NCBI RefSeq assembly: GCF_000685215.1
Contig: NZ_ARYJ01000004.1
Span: forward strand, 62,001 to 126,000
DNA length: 64,000 nucleotides
Reading direction: 5' to 3'
Source of the DNA: Hyphomonas jannaschiana VP2
GTDB taxonomy: Bacteria > Pseudomonadota > Alphaproteobacteria > Caulobacterales > Hyphomonadaceae
Position 1 is the stretch's first letter. Every line of letters starts with the position of its first letter. The notes below the pieces were generated by a model. That model made no database searches. It was not told the origin of the DNA and saw only the letters and a program-made list of their open reading frames with translations. Made by a program: the position numbers and the translations under genes. This document shows, piece by piece, positions 1 through 7,245 of this stretch.

Positions 1-501
1 ACCGATGTGATGGTGGGCGAAGGCGCGCTGATCGGCGCTGCTGATGAAGGCGCGGACGTTCTGGAGCCTGTGCTGGACCGGGCGGCGATCGGACAGGCCG
101 CGGAAATGCTGGGTTCGGCGCAGGCCGCGTTCGACATGACGCTGGAATACCTGCAGAGCCGCAAACAGTTCGGCCAGCTGATCGGGTCTTTCCAGTCGCT
201 GCAGCACCGCGCGGCGAAGATGTTCACCGAGCTTGAGATGACGCGGTCCTGCGTTGCAGCGGCGCTGTCTGCTGTCGATGAAGGCAAGACCAATGTTGCC
301 GAACTCGCCAGCCTTGCAAAAGCGAAAGCCAGCGAACTGGTGCATCTTGTTTCGAACGAGTGCGTCCAGATGCATGGCGGCATCGGCATGACCGATGTGG
401 CAGATCCCGGTCTCTACATGAAGCGCGCCCGCGCGCAGGAAGCCATGTATGGCTCTGCCAGCTGGCACCGCGACCGCTATGCGAAGCTGAACGGCTACTA
501 G
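1..501 (+). CDS. Acyl-CoA dehydrogenase, C-terminal part (5' end outside window)
   Basis: This is the C-terminal 166 residues of a gene that begins before the window; the frame is open from base 1. It carries the four-helix C-terminal domain of flavin-dependent acyl-CoA dehydrogenases, which oxidise acyl-CoA to enoyl-CoA. Recognisable pieces are the SRKQFGQLIGSFQSLQHR segment (flavin and dimer contacts) and the QMHGGIGMTD signature. Without the N-terminal half, chain-length specificity and the catalytic base cannot be judged. A strong terminator follows 30 bp after the stop, so this is the last gene of its transcript. Confidence 0.9.
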   Translation, partial: TDVMVGEGALIGAADEGADVLEPVLDRAAIGQAAEMLGSAQAAFDMTLEYLQSRKQFGQLIGSFQSLQHRAAKMFTELEMTRSCVAAALSAVDEGKTNVAELASLAKAKASELVHLVSNECVQMHGGIGMTDVADPGLYMKRARAQEAMYGSASWHRDRYAKLNGY

Positions 502-530
502 AGCAAACAGCTATCGCAAAACAAAAGAAA

Positions 531-562
531 GCCGGGCGCAGCGAAAGCTGGCCCGGCTTTTT
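531..562 (+). terminator. Rho-independent terminator after the acyl-CoA dehydrogenase
   Basis: The stem pairs GCCGGGC (531-537) with GCCCGGC (551-557). It continues inward through CAGC/GCTG with one bulged G and is capped by a GAAA tetraloop. TTTTT follows at 558-562. It sits between two convergent genes, and the T-run favours the plus strand. Confidence 0.9.
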
Positions 563-580
563 CCGTTTCCGGAACAGTGC

Positions 581-1003
581 TTATTTCAGCACGGAACCTT
601 TGCGCAGGGATTTTGCGATCAGGTAGTAGACAACCGGACGATGCTTCTGGCGCACCGAACGGCCATACTTTTCGATTGCTTCTGCAATCGCGGCATCGGC
701 CTTGGCTTCGTCAGCGACGCCAAGCTTCTTGCCGATGAAGGTTTTCTTGATCCGCTCCAGTTCGTCTTTCTGCGAAGCAGCGACGGTTGCGGAGTCGGAT
801 TTGTAGATGGCCGGGCCGCAAGCTTTGACGGCGCCTTCGAGAAGAGCCATGTCCGGACGCGCTTCACCAACCTTCTCTTTGAGGTCGGCGACATACTTCT
901 CCATCAGGACTTCTTTTTTCGAAGGCTCTTTCGCCGGCTTGGTCACTGCCGGAGCCGCGGCCTTTTTCGGCGCCGCAGCTTTCTTCTTGGTAGCTTTTGC
1001 CAT
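581..1003 (-). CDS. DUF2853 family protein with Lys/Ala-rich N-terminus
   Basis: A 140-residue protein. The first ~30 residues are a Lys/Ala/Pro-rich basic tail (MAKATKKKAAAPKKAAAPAV) like those on small nucleic-acid-binding proteins. The remainder matches my recollection of DUF2853, a small helical family of unknown function, ending KHRPVVYYLIAKSLRKGSVLK. The start has a good ribosome-binding site (AGGAGA, 9 bp upstream). It lies tail-to-tail with the acyl-CoA dehydrogenase. The basic tail resembles that of the HU-like protein at 57117, so a nucleic-acid role is possible but inferred only from composition. Confidence 0.75.
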   Translation of the reverse strand: MAKATKKKAAAPKKAAAPAVTKPAKEPSKKEVLMEKYVADLKEKVGEARPDMALLEGAVKACGPAIYKSDSATVAASQKDELERIKKTFIGKKLGVADEAKADAAIAEAIEKYGRSVRQKHRPVVYYLIAKSLRKGSVLK

Positions 1004-1337
1004 GGGAGTGTCTCCTCTATGGGCCCGACGGACGGGCGTGATTTCAGATTACGCAGCACTTGTTCACGAATCAAAACGAAACGCAAAACACCCAAGCCAT
1101 GATTTCCACAGGGACACAACCCTTGGCGACCATGAATCGAACAAGGGTGCGAATTTTTATTTGATCCGTATTCGGATATTATGTCAAGACGGGAAAGTAT
1201 TGTGTGATCTGTCCGGACAGGACGCGTAATCCGGCGGCTGCAGGAAAAAGATGAGCCTGCACAGGAGTCTTCCCCATGCGGGCAGACGCCGTTAGGCTTA
1301 TGAAATCAGGGAAGCGGTCGGGAGGCGCCGGACATCC
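1004..1337. other. Gene-free intergenic region (334 bp), divergent promoters expected
   Basis: This region separates the divergent DUF2853 and glutamate-synthase-like genes and must hold both promoters. No RNA gene or convincing small reading frame was seen. The only structure noted is a short inverted repeat, ATCCG-TATT-CGGAT (1164-1177), in an AT-richer stretch at about 1150-1200. Confidence 0.4.
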
Positions 1338-2930
1338 ATGTCTCGTTATTCAGTTCTTATCATTGCGGCACTGATTTCGGCGGCCGGAATTTATTTCTGG
1401 CCAACCGGACCGGTTGCGAAAAGCACGGCAATCCTCGCAGGCCTTGTCACGCTGCTTGGCATTTCGGATCTTATCCAGAGACGTCACACGCTGTGGCGCA
1501 ATTATCCGCTTCTCTCGCGTGTGCGCTGGCTGGCCGAAGAGATGCGGCCCTTCATTCGCTCTTATGTCGTGGAGAGCGAGACGGAAGGAAAGCCGTTCAA
1601 TCACGAAGACCGCGCGATGATTTACCGCCGCGCCAAAGATGTGACGTCTGTTGAACCCTTCGGCAGTCATCTGGATATTGATCGTCCGCCTTATGAGTGG
1701 CTGGCCCATTCCATGGCGGCCGTGCATTGCGACGACACCGATCCGCGAGTGATGGTCGGCGCGCCCGGCACATCGCAGCCTTATTCGGCCAGCGTCTTCA
1801 ATATTTCTGCGATGAGTTTCGGTTCGCTCGGCGCGCATGCCATCGAGGCATTGTCCACCGGGGCGAAAGCGGGCGGCTTTTATCATGATACGGGCGAAGG
1901 CTCTGTCTCGCGCTATCACCGCAAGGGCGGGGCAGATCTCGTCTGGGAACTGGGTTCCGGCTACTTCGGTTGCCGCGCAGCCGATGGCAGTTTCGATCCG
2001 GAGCGTTTCCGCGACGTGGCTGCAGATCCGCAGATCAAAATGATCGAGATCAAGCTCAGCCAGGGCGCAAAGCCGGGCCATGGCGGTGTGCTGCCCGGCG
2101 CGAAAGTGACCGAGGCCATTGCGGAAGCGCGCGGTATCAAAGTGGGCGAGACCTGCGTGTCACCGCCGGCGCACTCGGCCTTCTCCACGCCTGTCGAGAT
2201 GATGGAATTTGTCGCAAAGCTGCGTGAGCTTTCCGGCGGCAAGCCGGTGGGCGCAAAATTCGCGGTCGGCAATCGCTGGGAAGTGCTGGCGCTCTGCAAG
2301 GCGATGCTGAAGACCGGCATCCTGCTGGACTTCATGGTCGTCGATGGCGGGGAGGGCGGCACAGGCGCGGCGCCGGCGGAATTCCTGGATCATGTCGGCG
2401 CGCCGCTGCGCCAGGGTCTGGTCCTGACACGGAATGCGCTGGTCGGCACAGGCCTGAAAGACGAAGTGCGCCTTGCCTGTTCCGGCAAGCAGACCAGCGC
2501 CTTCGCGATTGCCTCCTCCATGGCGCTGGGTGCGGACTGGGTGAACACGGCGCGCGGTTTCATGTTCGCGCTTGGCTGTATCCAGTCGCTCAACTGCCAC
2601 AACAATCGCTGCCCGACCGGTATCGCAACGCAGGACCCGTTCCGCCAGCACGGGCTTGATGTGAGAGACAAGGCCGTGAGGGTCACGAACTTTCACCACA
2701 ACACGGTCAAGGCATTGATGGAAGTTGTGGGCGCGGCCGGCTGCAAGCATCCGGGCGAACTGACACCCCGCCACATCATGCACCGGGTAACGGAAGACAT
2801 CGTCCGCCCGGCGGACGAAGCCTATGACCTCCTGCATCGCGGGCAGCTCCTGTCGGATGCGGCGGGCACGCATCTCGCCAGTGAATGGTCGATGGCGCAG
2901 GCCGACAGTTTCAAACCGGCAGGCTTCTGA
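1338..2930 (+). CDS. FMN-binding glutamate synthase family protein, membrane-anchored
   Basis: A 530-residue protein with two hydrophobic segments at the N-terminus (about residues 5-20 and 30-45), followed by a glutamate-synthase-type (GltB) TIM barrel. Expected barrel pieces include GEGSVSRYHRKGGADLVWELG, KLSQGAKPGHGG and VVDGGEGGTGAAPAEF (FMN/2-oxoglutarate site). The cysteines C414, C420 and C425 reproduce the C-x5-C-x4-C spacing of the GltB 3Fe-4S cluster. It lacks the amidotransferase domain of true glutamate synthase, so ammonia channelling from glutamine is not expected; the substrate of this stand-alone family is not firmly known. The next gene starts 6 bp downstream. Confidence 0.85.
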   Translation: MSRYSVLIIAALISAAGIYFWPTGPVAKSTAILAGLVTLLGISDLIQRRHTLWRNYPLLSRVRWLAEEMRPFIRSYVVESETEGKPFNHEDRAMIYRRAKDVTSVEPFGSHLDIDRPPYEWLAHSMAAVHCDDTDPRVMVGAPGTSQPYSASVFNISAMSFGSLGAHAIEALSTGAKAGGFYHDTGEGSVSRYHRKGGADLVWELGSGYFGCRAADGSFDPERFRDVAADPQIKMIEIKLSQGAKPGHGGVLPGAKVTEAIAEARGIKVGETCVSPPAHSAFSTPVEMMEFVAKLRELSGGKPVGAKFAVGNRWEVLALCKAMLKTGILLDFMVVDGGEGGTGAAPAEFLDHVGAPLRQGLVLTRNALVGTGLKDEVRLACSGKQTSAFAIASSMALGADWVNTARGFMFALGCIQSLNCHNNRCPTGIATQDPFRQHGLDVRDKAVRVTNFHHNTVKALMEVVGAAGCKHPGELTPRHIMHRVTEDIVRPADEAYDLLHRGQLLSDAAGTHLASEWSMAQADSFKPAGF

Positions 2931-2935
2931 TCTTC

Positions 2936-3751
2936 ATGCGGTGGGTGGCGCCGGTCCTCTATGCGGTGCTTGCCGCGGCCGGTGTGTTCCTGCTTGCCGT
3001 TGTGACGAAGCAGCCCCGGCACGACCGGGACTGGTATCCGCATCTCTCGCGTCTGCCGCATGTCGAGCTGCAGGACGGCGTCTTCTCCATCGCGCCTTAT
3101 GGCAACTGGACGTATACCGAAGATGCGCCGGAGGAGATGATCTGGTCCGGCGTGCCGCCGCATCGCATTTCGGATGTTCGCCGCGTCTGGTTTGTGATGG
3201 AGCCGCATCCGGGCCTGGCCGTCATGGCGCATACATTCGTCATGTTCGAATTCGGGGAAGGAGATCTTGTCGGCCTCACGATCGAGGCGCGCAAGGAAAC
3301 GCGCGAAACCTATTCGGCGATGGGTGGCGCGTTCAACAAGTTCGAGCTGATGTATTACTGGGCGAGCCCCCGGGACCTGATGACCCGCCGCGCGGTGATG
3401 ATGGACCGGGACCTCTTCATGTACCCGCTTCAGCTCAGCCAGGCGGAGGCGGAAGCCTATCTCACTTCGCTGCTGGAAAAGACAGCCTCCATCGAACGGC
3501 GCCCGCGCTTCTACAACACGCTGACCTCCAACTGCACGAACGAACTCGCCAAGGCGGCGGACCTGCCCTGGCATCCGGCTTTCATCCTGACAGGCGGGGC
3601 GGACCGCGCGCTCTACGGGCAGGGCCGCATTTCAGGAGAGGGCGGGTTTGAAGCGGTGCACGCAAAGGCAGAGGTCGATGCCTGTGTGCGGGAGAATGCT
3701 TTCCGTCCGGAGGCGGCGTTCAACGCGGCGCTGATTGCCTGCGCGGAATGA
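2936..3751 (+). CDS. DUF4105 (Lnb N-terminal periplasmic) domain protein
   Basis: 271 residues. One N-terminal hydrophobic segment (residues 4-22) acts as a signal or anchor, with the rest predicted periplasmic. The pattern HTFVMFEF (about residues 97-104) and FYNTLTSNCTNEL late in the protein match DUF4105, which has a papain-like Cys/His arrangement; here the Cys is in SNCTNEL and the His in AHTFVMF. A peptidase or amidase role is a family-level inference. The ATG at 2936 is preferred over an upstream in-frame start at 2885, which would overlap the previous gene by 46 bp. Confidence 0.7.
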   Translation: MRWVAPVLYAVLAAAGVFLLAVVTKQPRHDRDWYPHLSRLPHVELQDGVFSIAPYGNWTYTEDAPEEMIWSGVPPHRISDVRRVWFVMEPHPGLAVMAHTFVMFEFGEGDLVGLTIEARKETRETYSAMGGAFNKFELMYYWASPRDLMTRRAVMMDRDLFMYPLQLSQAEAEAYLTSLLEKTASIERRPRFYNTLTSNCTNELAKAADLPWHPAFILTGGADRALYGQGRISGEGGFEAVHAKAEVDACVRENAFRPEAAFNAALIACAE

Positions 3752-3753
3752 AA

Positions 3754-3777
3754 AGAGGCGCCCCGGAAGGCGCCTCT
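3754..3777 (-). terminator. Terminator-like inverted repeat between convergent genes
   Basis: AGAGGCGCC (3754-3762) and GGCGCCTCT (3769-3777) are perfect 9-bp arms around CCGGAA. On the minus strand the stem is followed by TTTTC, so it fits termination of the bacterioferritin transcript. It may also stop plus-strand transcription of the DUF4105 gene. Confidence 0.65.
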
Positions 3778-3779
3778 AA

Positions 3780-3818
3780 ATGGTCTATACATGGTATATA
3801 TATTGGATTCTATATGGT
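3780..3818. repeat. ATGGT quadruplet array, copy 1
   Basis: Four ATGGT-like words begin at 3780, 3791, 3802 (ATTGG variant) and 3814, spaced 11, 11 and 12 bp and separated by AT-rich hexamers or a heptamer. A second array with the same spacing lies at 42182-42220. Both sit between convergent genes, about 20-30 bp after the plus-strand stop codon. The function is unknown. Confidence 0.55.
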
Positions 3819-3822
3819 GCGA

Positions 3823-4311
3823 TCAGCCTTCCGGCGAGGCATTCGCTTCGGACTGGAGCATGGTGTAGCGCTCGATCCCGATCCGTTCGATCAGCTCGAA
3901 CTGGGTTTCGATATAGTCGACATGTTCTTCCTCATTATGGAGGATTTTGCCGAACAGATCGCGGCTCACATAGTCCTGGACAGACTCGCTGTAGGCCATC
4001 GCTTCGCGCAGCAGCGGGATCGCCATGTTCTCGAGCTTCAGGTCGCATTCCAGGATTTCCTGGACGTTCTCACCGATGTGGAGCTTGCCGAGATCCTGCA
4101 GATTCGGCAGGCCGCCGAGGAACAGGACGCGCTGGATCAGCCAGTCGGCATGCTCCATTTCCTCGATCGATTCCTTGTATTCCTTGTCGCCAAGCTTCGA
4201 GACGCCCCAGTCGTGCAGCATCCGCGAATGCAGGAAATACTGGTTGATGGCGGTGAGCTCGTTCTTCAGCGCCTTGTTCAGGTATTCGATGACCTTCTTG
4301 TCGCCTTTCAT
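3823..4311 (-). CDS. bfr: Bacterioferritin
   Basis: 162 residues, near the family norm (~158). Bacterioferritin forms a 24-subunit haem-containing cage that oxidises Fe(II) and stores ferric mineral in the cytoplasm. All key residues stand at their E. coli numbers: ferroxidase ligands E18, E51, H54, E94, E127 and H130, and haem ligand M52. The start has a strong GGAG site 7 bp upstream. Its ferredoxin partner gene bfd lies 153 bp upstream on the same strand. An AT-rich tract at 4387-4403 weakly resembles the Fur-like box found before bfd. The gene converges on the DUF4105 gene. Confidence 0.96.
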   Translation of the reverse strand: MKGDKKVIEYLNKALKNELTAINQYFLHSRMLHDWGVSKLGDKEYKESIEEMEHADWLIQRVLFLGGLPNLQDLGKLHIGENVQEILECDLKLENMAIPLLREAMAYSESVQDYVSRDLFGKILHNEEEHVDYIETQFELIERIGIERYTMLQSEANASPEG

Positions 4312-4464
4312 GGGAGAGCTCCTTCAATCAGTTACGTGAATATACGTAGCAGATAGGCCGATTGCGTGGCGGGCGCAAGAAAAACCCAATTAAATCAATT
4401 GCATATGAGAGTGCGAAACAGTCTCAGACCGGTCCGGAAAATCCAGCGATACCAGTAGGTTGGC

Positions 4465-4665
4465 CTATTCGGCAGCCATCAGGGCCGGGGCGGGGCCGCG
4501 ATCAATGTCCGTTTCCGCGATCATTTCACCGATGGACGACCGGCATTTGCCGCACTGGAAGCGGCAGCCATGATGCGCCTGAACAGCCTTCGGGCTGTCC
4601 GCACCGGCCTCGACGGCGGCGCGCACGCTCTTGCAGTTCAGGGCATTGCAGACGCAAATGATCAT
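4465..4665 (-). CDS. bfd: Bacterioferritin-associated ferredoxin
   Basis: 66 residues from this start. It is a [2Fe-2S] protein that binds bacterioferritin and feeds it electrons to release stored iron. The cluster cysteines C4, C6, C38 and C41 (MIICVCN and QCGKC) match E. coli Bfd numbering exactly, which is why the ATG at 4665 is chosen over an ATG three codons upstream (4674). After about residue 52 it ends in a short Ala/Pro-rich tail. A Fur-like box lies 20 bp upstream, as expected for a gene induced by iron starvation. Confidence 0.92.
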   Translation of the reverse strand: MIICVCNALNCKSVRAAVEAGADSPKAVQAHHGCRFQCGKCRSSIGEMIAETDIDRGPAPALMAAE

Positions 4666-4684
4666 GAGAACCATTTGCAGTCAC

Positions 4685-4701
4685 TGCGAATGATTGTCAA
4701 T
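4685..4701. promoter_or_regulatory. Fur-like iron box upstream of bfd
   Basis: TGCGAATGATTGTCAAT on the plus strand. It differs by one base from the site at 31182-31198 read on the minus strand, and it looks like an alphaproteobacterial Fur box (interrupted AATGATT/TCAAT symmetry). Its place just before the bfd start fits iron-dependent repression. Confidence 0.7.
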
Positions 4702-4718
4702 ACGGATTCTTGCGTAGC

Positions 4719-5426
4719 TCAGTGCGCCTTCCGCCAGACCGAGAACGACACGCCGCTGCCGATGTCCAGTATCGTCGTCTCATAGTCGCCTGACGTGTCT
4801 GATATGTAGTCGACAAAGGGTTTCAGCGTCTTGCGGAAGGAGTGGATATTGTCCGCAAAGACGATCGCGCCCGGCGCGAATTTTGGCTCCAGCAGTTTCA
4901 GGACGGGAATGTAGAGATCCTTCCAGCCGTCGAGGAACAGGAAGTCGACCGGGCCTTCCAGCGGGGCCAGACTTTCCAGCGCGTCGCCCTCGCGGATGTC
5001 CGACCAGCGGGAGAGGCCAGCCGCGTCGAGGTTTTCCAGCGCGACGGCTGCCTTGGCACTGTCCTTTTCCGTGCCGGTGAAAAAACCGCCGGTCTCCCGC
5101 GCGGCAGCGGCGAGGTAGATGGAGGAAATGCCATAGGACGAGCCGAACTCGACGATGTTCTTCGACCCGCGCGACAGGGCAGTCAGATACATGAACCGTC
5201 CGAATTCCTCCGATACCGGGATGAAGGCTTTCGCCAGATAAGGCTCCGCTGCCTCGAAGGTCGAGCGGCCGGTGAACTTGCCAGCAATGATGGCGGGCAG
5301 GGCGCGGGCGAAGACCAGCGCGTCCCGGCCGGAGGCCTGATGGTGCAGCTGTTTCAGCGTTTGGGCCACATCGGCATTGTTAAGCCCGCTTCTGGCCTGG
5401 CCGGTCTGTCTGCAATCGAAAGGCAT
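4719..5426 (-). CDS. Class I SAM-dependent methyltransferase
   Basis: 235 residues. The Rossmann-like SAM fold shows motif I as VEFGSSYGISSIYLA (about residues 105-120), an acidic end of strand 2 (GTEKD) and DFLFLDGWKDLY, which resembles the O-methyltransferase/Methyltransf_24 group. The substrate is unknown. The ATG at 5426 is preferred because AGGAAAGG precedes it by 6 bp; an upstream in-frame start lacks this. It is transcribed divergently from a TetR regulator 76 bp away with a palindromic candidate operator between them, so the methyltransferase is the likely target of that regulator. Confidence 0.8.
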   Translation of the reverse strand: MPFDCRQTGQARSGLNNADVAQTLKQLHHQASGRDALVFARALPAIIAGKFTGRSTFEAAEPYLAKAFIPVSEEFGRFMYLTALSRGSKNIVEFGSSYGISSIYLAAAARETGGFFTGTEKDSAKAAVALENLDAAGLSRWSDIREGDALESLAPLEGPVDFLFLDGWKDLYIPVLKLLEPKFAPGAIVFADNIHSFRKTLKPFVDYISDTSGDYETTILDIGSGVSFSVWRKAH

Positions 5427-5464
5427 GGGGCTTTCCTTTCCTGTCTGAAGCACCTAGGTTCAGA

Positions 5465-5484
5465 ATATGAGCTTTTGCTCGTAT
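5465..5484. promoter_or_regulatory. Candidate TetR operator in a divergent promoter region
   Basis: ATATGAGC and GCTCGTAT form an inverted repeat (7 of 8 bases pair) around TTTT. It sits between the methyltransferase (start 5426) and the TetR gene (start 5503), the usual place for a site controlling both. Confidence 0.5.
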
Positions 5485-5502
5485 TGATACTCGCATTCCC
5501 CC

Positions 5503-6120
5503 ATGACCCAGCCAGCCATTCCACGCCCCAGAAAAGCACCGGTTCAGGCCCGCTCCGCCGCAACGGTCGAGGCAATCCTGGAAGCAGCAGCTCACATTCT
5601 CGAAAACGAGGGGTTCGACGGCTACACCACAAATGCCATCGCAAGGCGGGCCGGCGTCTCCATCGGGTCGCTCTATCAGTACTTCCCGAACAAGGATGCA
5701 GTGACGGCCGCGCTTGTCATGGCGGACGCCGCCCGGCTGCATGACGATGTTCATGCCGCGGCCGAAGCGACCGCAGGTGAAGACTTTCAGGCACAGCTGA
5801 ATGCGCTGATCGATGTTGTCGTGGCCCACCAGCTGGACCGCCCGGACCTCGCCCGCCTGATCGATGTGGAGGAACGGAGGCTCGCCACCGACCCGGCATT
5901 GGCCGCCAAGGACGCTTCCGTGCTGGTGTTGATCCGCGACCTGCTTGTCGCTCACAGGATCCGTCTGCCGTTTGATCTCGATTCTGTGGCCCGGGATCTG
6001 TTCGGCATGGTGCACGGCATGTGCGACTTTGCCGGGGACCATGGCGAGACAGATCCGGCGCAGCTAAAGGCCCGCATCCGCCACGCCGTGCTCAGTTATC
6101 TTGGGGTTCCAGCCAGCTGA
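5503..6120 (+). CDS. TetR/AcrR family transcriptional regulator
   Basis: 205 residues. The N-terminal helix-turn-helix (about residues 20-65) contains TTNAIARRAGVSIGSLYQYF, the family signature, followed by the typical NKDAV. The C-terminal half is a ligand-binding helical domain with no assignable ligand. It probably represses itself and the divergent methyltransferase through the palindrome at 5465-5484. Its last 29 bp overlap the 3' end of the convergent XRE gene. Confidence 0.92.
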   Translation: MTQPAIPRPRKAPVQARSAATVEAILEAAAHILENEGFDGYTTNAIARRAGVSIGSLYQYFPNKDAVTAALVMADAARLHDDVHAAAEATAGEDFQAQLNALIDVVVAHQLDRPDLARLIDVEERRLATDPALAAKDASVLVLIRDLLVAHRIRLPFDLDSVARDLFGMVHGMCDFAGDHGETDPAQLKARIRHAVLSYLGVPAS

Positions 6121-6319
6121 AAACGTCTTCCAGACCGACACCGAAGACGCGGGAAATGCGGAACGCGCTTTCCAGGGAAGGGGAGTAGCGGCCCTGTTCG
6201 ATGGCGATCACGGTCTGGCGGGTGACACCGATCGCTTCGGCAAGGGCCGCCTGGCTCATTTGCCCATGCTGTTCGCGCAACTCGCGGATGCGATTCCCAA
6301 TGGGGGGGCGTTTGGCCAT
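6092..6319 (-). CDS. Small XRE-family transcriptional regulator
   Basis: 75 residues, almost entirely one Cro/C1-type helix-turn-helix: IRELREQHGQMSQAALAEAIGV followed by RQTVIAIEQGRYSPSL. This is the compact regulator type (YozG/SdpR-like in size) often paired with a membrane-protein gene. It begins 2 bp after the stop of the preceding membrane-protein gene, so the two are co-transcribed. Three copies of a shared motif upstream of that operon (6761-6822) are its likely operators, giving an autoregulated pair. Confidence 0.9.
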   Translation of the reverse strand: MAKRPPIGNRIRELREQHGQMSQAALAEAIGVTRQTVIAIEQGRYSPSLESAFRISRVFGVGLEDVFSWLEPQDN

Positions 6320-6321
6320 GG

Positions 6322-6744
6322 TTAAACGCCCCGGCGGAACAGGAAGATCTGAAAGCCGTACTCCGCGATCTGGCTGGCCATCAGGGCACCGAAAACGATG
6401 TGGAACAGGAGGTTCCCGTCTTTGAGCCAGCTGAAATGCCAGAGGCCGGCGACGGCGCCTATGGCCAGCACATAGCCCGACCAGTGCCCCGCCTTGTCGA
6501 GGATCGCCCGTTCGCGCTCATCGGCGGGCGCTTCGGCATCCTTGCCCGACGCGCTGGCGATCATGATGTTCACGAGGATCGAGGCGAGCACGACCAGCAC
6601 GATATAGCCGATCACAAACCGGATATTCGGCGCCGCCGTCTCGCCCAGCGCCTCGGACAATCCGACCACGCGCTTGAAATACCAGATCCCGGCCAGGATC
6701 AGAACAAGGCCCATGCCCCAGGCGGTTTTCTCCCGGAATGACAT
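6322..6744 (-). CDS. Four-helix membrane protein, DUF2178-like
   Basis: 140 residues with about four hydrophobic segments (roughly 9-23, 42-62, 88-105, 112-130) and a charged loop DERERAILDKAGHWSG between the second and third. That loop is typical of DUF2178-type proteins encoded beside small XRE regulators. The function is unknown; a sensor or partner of the regulator is a guess from gene pairing. It is the first gene of the two-gene operon and lies downstream of the triple operator. Confidence 0.65.
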   Translation of the reverse strand: MSFREKTAWGMGLVLILAGIWYFKRVVGLSEALGETAAPNIRFVIGYIVLVVLASILVNIMIASASGKDAEAPADERERAILDKAGHWSGYVLAIGAVAGLWHFSWLKDGNLLFHIVFGALMASQIAEYGFQIFLFRRGV

Positions 6745-6760
6745 TCTGCGTTCCTTTCAG

Positions 6761-6822
6761 TGTCAAAAATATCTTACACGCCATGTGGTCAAAGATATTT
6801 GACATGTCAAACATTTCTTACA
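6761..6822. promoter_or_regulatory. Triple operator upstream of the membrane-protein/XRE operon
   Basis: Three related 18-bp sites occur: TGTCAAAAATATCTTACA (6761-6778), an inverted copy at 6787-6804 whose core GTCAAA-GATA-TTTGAC is a perfect palindrome, and TGTCAAACATTTCTTACA (6805-6822). The first and third are direct repeats 44 bp apart. They stand 17-78 bp upstream of the operon start and probably bind the XRE protein. Confidence 0.6.
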
Positions 6823-6917
6823 TCGCCAGTCAGAGCCGGTTTCGCCTTGGCGGGTTTCCGTTTGAGCGCCGGCGGCTTCCGTCCTAGGTTCCCTCTTCCA
6901 ATAAAAGGGAGAGAAAC

Positions 6918-7154
6918 ATGTCGAATAATGATGCTGCCATGGGCGGTGCGATGATCTTTGTAGGGGTGCTCTACATCGCCTTCATCGTTCTGTTTATCGT
7001 CGGGTACTGGAAGATCTGGAGCAAGGCAGGGTTCAACGGGGCCTGGTCGCTGCTGATGCTGGTCCCACTGGTCAATCTGATCGCTTTTCTGTATCTGGCC
7101 TTTGCTGAATGGCCCATTCACAAGCGTCTCGGTAATCCGGACGCGTTTAACTGA
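6918..7154 (+). CDS. Small two-helix membrane protein
   Basis: 78 residues with two hydrophobic helices (about 8-30 and 42-62) and a Lys/Trp-containing loop WKIWSKAGFNGAWSLLMLVP. This pattern resembles small DUF805/DUF5684-like membrane proteins of unknown function. A good AGGGAGAG site precedes the ATG. It is divergent from the XRE operon, so the triple operator (96-157 bp upstream of its start) could also affect it. Confidence 0.7.
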   Translation: MSNNDAAMGGAMIFVGVLYIAFIVLFIVGYWKIWSKAGFNGAWSLLMLVPLVNLIAFLYLAFAEWPIHKRLGNPDAFN

Positions 7155-7245
7155 GGCCAGACAATAAATGCTTCACCGGTAGCCGGCGTTCGCGAGGCGC
7201 GACCGTCGGCTTCCTTTATTTGCCCTGCGGGAGCCCCTGACCCAA

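Noticed and set aside
1004..1337. Possible RNA gene in the longest intergenic gap
   Set aside because: No tRNA-like arms, riboswitch-like core or terminator was seen; it is more likely two promoters.
4387..4403. AT-rich tract before bfr as a third Fur box
   Set aside because: It needs a gap and several mismatches to fit the other two boxes; too weak to call.
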